Shown: positions 6,452-12,310 of the stretch, one piece after another | Position numbering within the stretch: the first letter of the stretch is position 1 | Layout: every line of letters begins with the position of its first letter | Assembly: GCA_937893205.1 (NCBI GenBank) | Contig: CALBJU010000047.1 | Coordinates: forward strand, 1-12,310 | DNA: 12,310 bases | Reading direction: 5' to 3' | Source: an uncultured Bacteroidota bacterium | Lineage (GTDB): Bacteria > Bacteroidota > Rhodothermia > Rhodothermales > UBA10348 | Program-made: the position numbers and the translations under genes | Notes under the pieces: generated by a model | What the model saw: only the letters and a program-made list of their open reading frames with translations | Told to the model about the DNA's origin: nothing | The model's database searches: none

Positions 6452-8101
6452 TTAGAGGCCCGTTGGGCGCTGCACGTCTACTGTTGGCAGGGGTTTGCGA
6501 GGGAGTTTTTCATCGCGCTCGGATGTGTGATAGACGAAGGATGCGATGATGGTAGCAGCCTGTTTCAGATCTGCTTCGATTGCGTGGTCGAGGACGTCCA
6601 TATTCGAGTGGTGCGTCTTGGGACTGTACGCGATGCGGTCCTGGATGAACTGGAAGCCGGGTAGGCCGACGCCATCAAAGGAGAGGTGGTCCGTGCCTCC
6701 TGTACCGTTGATGGTGAGCGTGCTGGCATCCAGATCCCGGAACGGGGCGAGCCACTGGCGGAAAATGGGTTCGACGGCCTGATTGCCCTGCATGTGGACG
6801 CCTCGGATGCGGCCCGTGCCATTATCCATATTGTAGTAGGCCGAAAACTTGTCGTAATCGTCGTGGAAAGTGGTCGGTGGTTGTCCGCGGCCGGCCGATT
6901 CAGCGAAGTACTTGTTCACGTGTGCACGAGAGCCGATCAGGCCCTGTTCTTCGCCTGTCCAGAGGGCGATGCGGATGGTGCGGCGAGGGCTAGTGCCCTT
7001 CTCAGCATAGACTTTCTTGAGGATGCGCATGGCTTCCATCATGGCCGCCGATCCCGATGCGTTATCCGTAGCGCCCGTTCCTGCATGCCAGGAATCGTAG
7101 TGGGCGCCAATCATCACCAGTTCATCGCCTACCTCAGGGTCTGTGCCTGGGATTTCAGCGATAAGGTTGTACTCCATTGGGTCGTCGGTCTTGAATTCGA
7201 CATCGAGATCGACATTGATACGGACTTCGATTCCCTTCTCCAGCATGCGTGCGATGCGGTTGTAATGCTCGACGGCGAGCGTCATCTGGGGAGGTGTGTC
7301 AGGCGCGTCCAGACTCTGGGCTCTGGGGCCTCTGAATCCAGCTTCGGGATCGGAAGGCACGGAGGCGCTCGATACGAAGATCGTTCCATAATCGCCTTTG
7401 GAGCCTCGATCAAGAACTGCGAGGGGCATTTCGGTGAGAACCAGATTGCGAAGCGCGGCGGCGAGCTGACGATTGCCCCCTCCACCTCCTCGAAAGCGAC
7501 GTCCTCCACGCGCTCCTGGCGCGGCGGGAGCAGAATTTGCCATGGTGAGAAGGGCCGAATCGCTGTGGCGGCTGGCGATAGCCTCGAACGGTTCTTCGAT
7601 CTCGCGGATGTCCTGGATCATGACGACCTTATCGGATAGGTTGCCGCGATATTTTTCGAGGTCTTCTTCCGTTTCGGCAGATACAAGAACGACTTCTCCT
7701 TCCACGTGCCCGTCGGTGCCGGGCGACCAGGCTTTGGGATAGGCCGTGATGGCAAACATTCCGTACTTAGAGCTGCCTTCAATGTTAAAGTGTTTGAGCG
7801 TCCACCCTTTTCCGAACGGTCCCCATTCGTCCCGGTGAGCGTTTTCGAGACCCATTTCCTCGAAAGTTTCGAGGGCCCAGTCTGAGGCGGCGTCGAGCGC
7901 AGGAGATCCCGTGAGTCTGGGGCCGAATACATCGGTCATCCAAGACATGTACTCCATGACATTGCTGTTTTCGAGTCCTTCGGCCCTGATCATATCGACG
8001 GCTTCCTGATCGATGGGCTCCAGTTGATTCTGCGCATTTGCCGGGTTGTAAACAAGCATCATGACAAGGGCCATGACGCTCAGGCGGAATTTGTGGGACA
8101 T
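6452..8101 (-). CDS. Exported M28-family zinc peptidase with PA-like insert
   Basis: A 549-residue secreted metallopeptidase that probably removes N-terminal residues or cleaves short peptides. Residues 1-24 form a signal peptide ending NANAQ-like (NPANA-Q). A PA-like region (about 110-270) precedes and is inserted into the catalytic part. The binuclear zinc site of family M28 is complete: His334 (GAHYDSW), Asp346 (TDNASG), Glu384-Glu385 (WTGEEQG), Asp426 (NMDNG) and His498 (THHSNMD). The ATG at 8101 was chosen because it starts the signal peptide; an in-frame TTG at 8137 would add 12 residues and has no support. There is no clear Shine-Dalgarno. An Arg/Gly-rich low-complexity loop lies at about residues 198-211. 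Its terminator at 6390-6429 and the upstream terminator at 8216-8251 make it a likely single-gene unit. The exact enzyme (aminopeptidase or carboxypeptidase) is not resolved. Confidence 0.93.
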   Translation of the reverse strand: MSHKFRLSVMALVMMLVYNPANAQNQLEPIDQEAVDMIRAEGLENSNVMEYMSWMTDVFGPRLTGSPALDAASDWALETFEEMGLENAHRDEWGPFGKGWTLKHFNIEGSSKYGMFAITAYPKAWSPGTDGHVEGEVVLVSAETEEDLEKYRGNLSDKVVMIQDIREIEEPFEAIASRHSDSALLTMANSAPAAPGARGGRRFRGGGGGNRQLAAALRNLVLTEMPLAVLDRGSKGDYGTIFVSSASVPSDPEAGFRGPRAQSLDAPDTPPQMTLAVEHYNRIARMLEKGIEVRINVDLDVEFKTDDPMEYNLIAEIPGTDPEVGDELVMIGAHYDSWHAGTGATDNASGSAAMMEAMRILKKVYAEKGTSPRRTIRIALWTGEEQGLIGSRAHVNKYFAESAGRGQPPTTFHDDYDKFSAYYNMDNGTGRIRGVHMQGNQAVEPIFRQWLAPFRDLDASTLTINGTGGTDHLSFDGVGLPGFQFIQDRIAYSPKTHHSNMDVLDHAIEADLKQAATIIASFVYHTSERDEKLPRKPLPTVDVQRPTGL

Positions 8102-8215
8102 GTCCGTTGGAGTTATGGTTTGAGGGGCGTTTATCAAGCGATCCGAGGTGTATTAGACGATTTGTGGTGGCATTCCATTCCCATAGTTGGACAGTATTGG
8201 GCAGTGTTGATCAAT

Positions 8216-8251
8216 AAAAAACGGCGCGGCGATATGATCGCCGCGCCGTTT
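8216..8251 (-). terminator. Intrinsic terminator of the DUF5117 metalloprotease gene
   Basis: A perfect 15-bp inverted repeat (arms 8219-8233 and 8237-8251, loop of 3 nt) starts 25 bp after the stop of the metalloprotease gene. On the minus strand the stem runs straight into six T residues (8221-8216). The plus-strand exit has only TTTG. The stem core matches the terminator at 6390-6429 exactly over 12 bp per arm, though the loops differ. Confidence 0.92.
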
Positions 8252-8275
8252 GAAGTCCTATAGAGGGTTAACTCT

Positions 8276-10753
8276 CTAGTCGTCGTCTGCATCCAGGATC
8301 TCGTCGATGCGGGCCGACAGATCTCTGAGATGAAGCCGGGTCATCGAGTCGCGCGTGCGTGATGCTGCGCGGTCGACCAGGACCTTCGTGGTTTCGAGTT
8401 CTCCGCGAACGAGCATCTTTAGACCCGAATTATTTGCACTTACACTCTGAAATCCGAACCGCCGCAACTGCGCCGACGCCGTGAAATTAAAGTCTAATAG
8501 ACGTTCCATTGAGCTCACATATCCGCGCTGCAGATTGCGGCGGTAGGAATCGATGGTGCTGTTGCCGGAAAGCTCAGAGAACACGGCCCCGCGAACGTCT
8601 TCCAACAGGGCACTCACAGTGTACTCATCACTACCAAAGCGTGCTTCGCCGTCCATGAGCCGAGCCAGTTTCTGCACATCCAGCAATCGATTAAGGGCAC
8701 CGACCTGATAGCCACGGATGCGGTTAACGGTACCACTGTTTTCGATCAGCTGAAGAATATCCTCCCGGATCAACCAGCTGGGGGTTGTGAAAACATGATC
8801 GGCAATCCACTGCACTGCCTCCTCCTGTCGTTCTCTTGGCACTGTCTGGTAAACAAGTCCATCCTGATCGGTCGTCTTAAGCTGCTCGTAGACACCACCA
8901 ACATTGTTGGCAACATGGCCGATGTAGCGATTGAACTGACGACCAACCTGTGTATACAGCTCTTGAAGTTGCTGATAATCTTTTCCTTCCTCCTCGGTCC
9001 ACTCGACCAGACTATCGAGAATGCGCTCAAGATTGAGGATGCCCAGGCGTGATGCCTCCATTTCATCGTTTGATAGGCTTTCCGTTTGAACGCGAGGATC
9101 TCCACGGCCGCTGCCAAACCACATGGTAGGATCGTCGGCTCGTTCCTTTACCCATTCATTTAAGACCAGATGCTCCTCATCGGGCGTCCGGTTACCATCA
9201 AACCATGAATACGCCCATTTAGCGGCCCAATCGTCATATTCTCCAACAAGAGGTCGGGTGCGTGTTACGCCATCTTCGGGTTGCGCCACGTAATTGTAGC
9301 GCGCATAGTCCATGATCGATGGTGCCGAACCGTGTGTGGACGTGAATTCAGGGTCACGCAATTGTTCGATGGTGTAGGCATAGGACGAACCCATGTTGTG
9401 CTGGAATCCTAGCGTATGCCCGATTTCGTGCGCACCGATCCACCGGATGCCTTCAGCCATGATCTCGTCCTGAGTATGAGGGTCTCGCGCATTGGGATCA
9501 AAAGCTGCGGTCTGAACAAAGGACCAGTTTCGCACCAAAATCATGGCGTTGTGGTACCAGTTGATGTCGCTTTCCAGAATTTCTCCAGTTCGCGGATCGT
9601 GCACGTGGGGACCTGATGCATTCGCGATTTCCGACGCGTAATAGCGAATAACCGAATACCGGGCGTCTTCTGGACTGAAATCAGGATCTTCTTCAGCGGT
9701 CGGTGCCATTTTACCGATGATGGCGTTCTTGAAGCCGGCTGCTTCAAAAGCTCTCTGCCAATCGTTAACCCCGTCGATGAGCGGCTGCCGCCATTGTTCG
9801 GGAGTATTTCGATCGATGTAATACACGATCTGTTTGACGGGCTCGACGAGCTCTCCGCGGGCATACGCTTCAGGATCGCTGGGTTCGAGACGGTATCGGG
9901 TCACGTAACATGTTTCCTCGGCTCGATGCTGCTGACTGTTGTAACCAGTGAACCGAACGCTGAAGAGGCCAACCCGCTCATCACACAGACGCGGAGTCAT
10001 GGGTACTTCTGGAAGCGAAACCATCGACTGGGCCATCTCCACGGTAATCGTGTTAGTTGAACCATTTGACGGTGCCTCGGGGGCGACGTAGGTCAGGACG
10101 TGACGAACCTCAATATTGGTCGGAAACGACTTGATGGACTCGATATAGCTTCGCTTGGAATCGAGGCTTCGAACTTTTAGCGTGGTGCGACGAAACGCTT
10201 GGAGGCCTAGCGCCGGCACGTCGCCCGTGAAGAGGCTCGACACATCGATAACGACGCCGGTAGTGTCCTCGTTGTAGGCTTCGATGTCGAAGGCGCGAAC
10301 GATGGGCGCAAGATTCGAATTGCGGACGGCCTGATAGATCGGATCATCTTCATCGGCTCTGTTTTCGTAGCCGACCACTCTCAGAAAGACCGAGTCGTTT
10401 TTTCGATCCCAGCGAACTACCTGAGTGTTGGCCTTCTGACCGCCATAGCCCACATTATCGGCCGTCTTGGAGATGCGCGTTACGAGAAGAAATTCCTTGC
10501 CAAGCTCTTCATTCGGAATCACGTAGTAAAAAGTCGCTTTGTCACGATAGACATCGAAGAGGCCTTCATCTTTGACAAAATCGTCTTTTATTACTTCCGA
10601 GAAGGCTTTGGGGCTCTTTTTCTTGTCTTTATCGTCTGATTTTTCGGACGAATCCGATTTTGACTGCGCGGAACTCGCGCCTTTTGATGATGCGCAACCG
10701 GCCAGAAGGAAAATGGCCATCGAAAGCATCAGTAATAGTCTGGGGATCCTCAT
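8276..10753 (-). CDS. Zinc-dependent metalloprotease lipoprotein (DUF5118-DUF5117-DUF4953 architecture)
   Basis: An 825-residue lipoprotein. The signal peptide ends in lipobox LAGC (Cys20) and is followed by a Ser/Lys/Asp-rich tether to about residue 48. Residues about 48-98 fit DUF5118, about 98-300 fit DUF5117, and the following catalytic part carries HEIGHTLGFQH (His442, Glu443, His446, His452). This is the metzincin-type HExxHxxGxxH zinc site, followed 29 residues later by a Met-turn-like SIMDY (Met481). Zinc ligands and catalytic Glu are intact. Family members are widespread in Bacteroidota, but substrates are not established; cell-surface or periplasmic protein degradation is inferred. 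The ATG at 10753 was preferred over a TTG at 10762 because it leaves a standard signal peptide. It ends in a strong terminator and is preceded by a good promoter candidate, so it is probably monocistronic. Confidence 0.92.
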   Translation of the reverse strand: MRIPRLLLMLSMAIFLLAGCASSKGASSAQSKSDSSEKSDDKDKKKSPKAFSEVIKDDFVKDEGLFDVYRDKATFYYVIPNEELGKEFLLVTRISKTADNVGYGGQKANTQVVRWDRKNDSVFLRVVGYENRADEDDPIYQAVRNSNLAPIVRAFDIEAYNEDTTGVVIDVSSLFTGDVPALGLQAFRRTTLKVRSLDSKRSYIESIKSFPTNIEVRHVLTYVAPEAPSNGSTNTITVEMAQSMVSLPEVPMTPRLCDERVGLFSVRFTGYNSQQHRAEETCYVTRYRLEPSDPEAYARGELVEPVKQIVYYIDRNTPEQWRQPLIDGVNDWQRAFEAAGFKNAIIGKMAPTAEEDPDFSPEDARYSVIRYYASEIANASGPHVHDPRTGEILESDINWYHNAMILVRNWSFVQTAAFDPNARDPHTQDEIMAEGIRWIGAHEIGHTLGFQHNMGSSYAYTIEQLRDPEFTSTHGSAPSIMDYARYNYVAQPEDGVTRTRPLVGEYDDWAAKWAYSWFDGNRTPDEEHLVLNEWVKERADDPTMWFGSGRGDPRVQTESLSNDEMEASRLGILNLERILDSLVEWTEEEGKDYQQLQELYTQVGRQFNRYIGHVANNVGGVYEQLKTTDQDGLVYQTVPRERQEEAVQWIADHVFTTPSWLIREDILQLIENSGTVNRIRGYQVGALNRLLDVQKLARLMDGEARFGSDEYTVSALLEDVRGAVFSELSGNSTIDSYRRNLQRGYVSSMERLLDFNFTASAQLRRFGFQSVSANNSGLKMLVRGELETTKVLVDRAASRTRDSMTRLHLRDLSARIDEILDADDD

Positions 10754-10795
10754 GGGTATCAAGAATTGGGTTCAGAAAAATCTGTTACACGAATT

Positions 10796-10825
10796 ATGTT
10801 ACGCGGCACCGAAGGTGGGGGTCAA
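10796..10825 (-). promoter_or_regulatory. Candidate sigma70-like promoter for the metalloprotease gene
   Basis: On the minus strand, TTGACC (10825-10820, five of six matches to TTGACA) is followed after 18 bp by TAACAT (10801-10796, four of six matches to TATAAT), about 42 nt upstream of the ATG at 10753. Position and orientation fit. Primary sigma factors of Bacteroidota often prefer a different -10 box, which lowers confidence. Confidence 0.4.
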
Positions 10826-10936
10826 CTTCCGAGAATTGTCACGGAACCGAGAACAAGGGAGCTAAGAATTTAGCCATCCGGGACGCGTTTTTCAATGCAG
10901 TTAACGCGTTCTTCTAGTTCCTCGGGATGGGCTGTT

Positions 10937-12244
10937 CTATCGGGACAGGACGCCTTGAGCCGCAATCAGACGATCTGTCTGGAGGGATATGTCGTCGTAA
11001 TAGATAAATGTCGTGAACATATTCTGAGTCTGGGGGATGCCGCCGTCGAGCGCTCGCTGCAAGCCCGCATCATCCACCATGTACCGATACTCGTGCTGTC
11101 CCTGTTTCATGTTGACCACACCCTCGTACCAACCTCTGCTCCCATCCCATTGAAGCCGGTTTTCTTCTATGGCTTCCCAGTTGGAGAAGCTTCCGACGAT
11201 AAAGACTCGCCCCTGGACGCGCTGCTCATTTGGGGGCACTAGACGCAAGGTGACGTCGATGTATTCTCCAGAATAGTCAGGATCAGTCACCGATCGGACT
11301 CCTTCGCGCACGAGGGACTGCCCATTCAGAAACGGCGCAATGCCTGATGCGCCCAGATTGGCGTAATCCGGTTCGAGGGTGACGCTCCATGGGATGGAGT
11401 TCTGATCGACCCGTTCTATCCTACCGCCAGTGCGGATATCAGACAGATTGATGTAGTAATTCGCCGTCAAATGCCCGAAGGAGTTGCGTGGTTCGAGAAA
11501 ATACTGCAGGTCCGGACGCACGTTCAAAGACGGTCGATCGACGCAGCGGCTGGCCTGATACCAGCTGTTCCTCAGAAAACAGACCGTGTAGTCGAAGACA
11601 TTGGTGTTCAATTCGGGAGGGCTGAAGCGAACGAAGGGCTGGATCGAAGTGAACTGGCGGCCGGCCACCAGAACATTGTCCAGTCGCATATCGATCGGTG
11701 TCGATTGCTCGGTTACGAAAAAAGGTCGCTCGAACAGGACCTCGTCTTCCCTTCCCTGCTCCGTCACGCGCAGGATGTAGTTGCCGCTGAGCCGAAAGTC
11801 GATGACCGAATTGGGAAACTGGTACTCGTAGTGCACATAGTCCACATAAGTGGCCTGGCTCTGACGGTAGTCCATAATGTCATCGCGATGAAAGATGCTG
11901 AGGTACTCGGCCGCGAACAGATCTCGTTTCCAATTCCGGTCCGCATGATAGAAATACACCGTCAGTGGCCGGCCTCGGCTGCCCATCATATCGAATGCGA
12001 GGCGAAGGTGTAGGCCTGAGCCCATCTCAACGATGGGTAAGGAGGTCTCGCCGCTGCCCGCGTGCAATTGGATCGTCCGCGCATCGGGGTTGTCCACTGG
12101 CAGCGCCAGGCCCTCAGGCTCGGGGGGGCGGGGCGGGCGGTTTTCCGAAGCTTCCTCGGTAGATGCACAAGCAGACAGCATGAGTACGCCCACGAGCAGC
12201 ATCATTCGAAATACTCTTGGAAAAGACTTCACCGATTGCGCCAT
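10937..12244 (-). CDS. DUF5103 lipoprotein, type IX secretion plug-like protein
   Basis: A 435-residue lipoprotein (lipobox LSAC, Cys26) followed by a Pro/Glu-rich tether (RPPRPPEPEG). The body is beta-rich with features of the DUF5103 family: 'LTVYFYHADRNWKRD', 'NYILRVTEQG' and 'PFFVTEQ' in the first half, and a terminal E-set/CBM48-like module (about 345-392) with 'VFIVGSFSNWE' and a 'GQHEYRYMVDD' strand. A DUF5103 member in Flavobacterium is the Plug subunit that occludes the SprA translocon of the type IX secretion system. That role is family knowledge; here it is inferred, and no other T9SS gene is in the window. The ATG at 12244 is favoured over the TTG at 12262 by a Shine-Dalgarno 8 nt upstream. 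No clear terminator follows its stop. Confidence 0.82.
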   Translation of the reverse strand: MAQSVKSFPRVFRMMLLVGVLMLSACASTEEASENRPPRPPEPEGLALPVDNPDARTIQLHAGSGETSLPIVEMGSGLHLRLAFDMMGSRGRPLTVYFYHADRNWKRDLFAAEYLSIFHRDDIMDYRQSQATYVDYVHYEYQFPNSVIDFRLSGNYILRVTEQGREDEVLFERPFFVTEQSTPIDMRLDNVLVAGRQFTSIQPFVRFSPPELNTNVFDYTVCFLRNSWYQASRCVDRPSLNVRPDLQYFLEPRNSFGHLTANYYINLSDIRTGGRIERVDQNSIPWSVTLEPDYANLGASGIAPFLNGQSLVREGVRSVTDPDYSGEYIDVTLRLVPPNEQRVQGRVFIVGSFSNWEAIEENRLQWDGSRGWYEGVVNMKQGQHEYRYMVDDAGLQRALDGGIPQTQNMFTTFIYYDDISLQTDRLIAAQGVLSR

Positions 12245-12310
12245 GTGATTCGCTCCTTCCAATTGTTGATCAACTCGCTCATTGCAGGGTCATCAGCGTA
12301 CAAAACTGCC
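12229..12310 (-). CDS. Possible C-terminal end of an upstream gene (partial)
   Basis: One minus-strand frame is open from the right edge to a TGA at 12231-12229 and gives 26 residues beginning AVLYADDPAMSELI and ending ITWRNR. The other two minus-strand frames are closed by stops within this stretch. The end overlaps the start of the DUF5103 gene by 16 bases, and the Shine-Dalgarno of that gene lies inside it, an arrangement typical of translationally coupled genes. The stretch is short: an open run of this length arises by chance fairly often, and the product is not recognised. Confidence 0.35.
   Translation of the reverse strand, partial: AVLYADDPAMSELINNWKERITWRNR
12253..12260 (-). promoter_or_regulatory. 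Shine-Dalgarno deciding the DUF5103 start
   Basis: GGAAGGAG on the minus strand ends 8 nt before the ATG at 12244. It is the only convincing Shine-Dalgarno in front of any gene in this window. It places translation at 12244 rather than at the in-frame TTG at 12262, which overlaps the site. Confidence 0.75.

Noticed and set aside
6686..7639. A 317-codon plus-strand open frame opposite the M28 gene
   Set aside because: It is entirely antisense to a gene with a complete M28 active site; its translation has no domain-like pattern, and it is explained by the high-GC codon structure of the real gene.
8261..8278. Near-palindrome around GTTAAC at the stop of the metalloprotease gene
   Set aside because: It is AT-rich with one G-T pair and no loop, and lies just before a far stronger terminator; no separate role is supported.
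10872..10930. Inverted CCATCC (10874-10879) and GGATGG (10925-10930) with two ACGCGT copies between them, after the DUF5103 stop
   Set aside because: The arms are only 6 bp, about 45 bp apart, with no T-run. They are too weak to call a terminator; ACGCGT is a self-palindrome found twice by chance.
11471..12013. A 180-codon plus-strand open frame opposite the DUF5103 gene
   Set aside because: It is a shadow of a well-supported lipoprotein gene and has no start signal or recognisable motif.
8206..12273. The 10-mer TTGATCAACA on the minus strand upstream of both the M28 gene (8215-8206) and the DUF5103 gene (12273-12264)
   Set aside because: The distances to the starts differ greatly (about 105 and 20 nt), the second copy lies in a possible coding end, and one shared 10-mer containing a palindrome is not enough to claim an operator.

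Overview
The window reads as bacterial chromosome from the Bacteroidota sensu lato, most likely a Rhodothermota/Balneolota-type lineage. This is inferred from content: a DUF5103 protein (the type IX secretion 'plug' family), a DUF5118/DUF5117 zinc metalloprotease lipoprotein, a PA-domain M28 peptidase, several lipoproteins, and mostly weak or absent Shine-Dalgarno sequences. No rRNA, tRNA, CRISPR array, insertion sequence or integrase is visible.

Layout. Left block, minus strand (1-1671): the N-terminal part of a sulfatase lipoprotein running off the left edge, preceded by an EamA/DMT-type exporter. After a 309-bp divergent intergenic region comes the only long plus-strand gene (1981-5142), a membrane-anchored TPR-CHAT protein with an intact caspase-like His/Cys dyad. 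It overlaps by 4 bases, tail to tail, with a minus-strand MFS transporter (5139-6344). Right block, minus strand (6452-12244): an exported M28 peptidase with a PA-like insert, a large metzincin-like lipoprotein, and the DUF5103 lipoprotein. The last 26 codons of a possible further gene appear at the right edge.

How the genes relate. The right block is a run of exported or lipid-anchored proteins (two zinc peptidases and a secretion-associated protein) fitting a life of peptide and polymer degradation; the sulfatase fits the same theme. The M28 and metzincin genes each end at a strong intrinsic terminator, and the two terminators share the same 12-bp stem core on each arm. They are therefore probably separate transcription units.

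The TPR-CHAT gene stands apart. It is clearly lower in GC than its neighbours, on the opposite strand, and contains a 300-bp core of about 30% GC where the TPR/helical part meets the protease domain. It is the best candidate here for an acquired, poorly described system: an orphan caspase-like peptidase predicted to face the periplasm, with no obvious partner gene in view.
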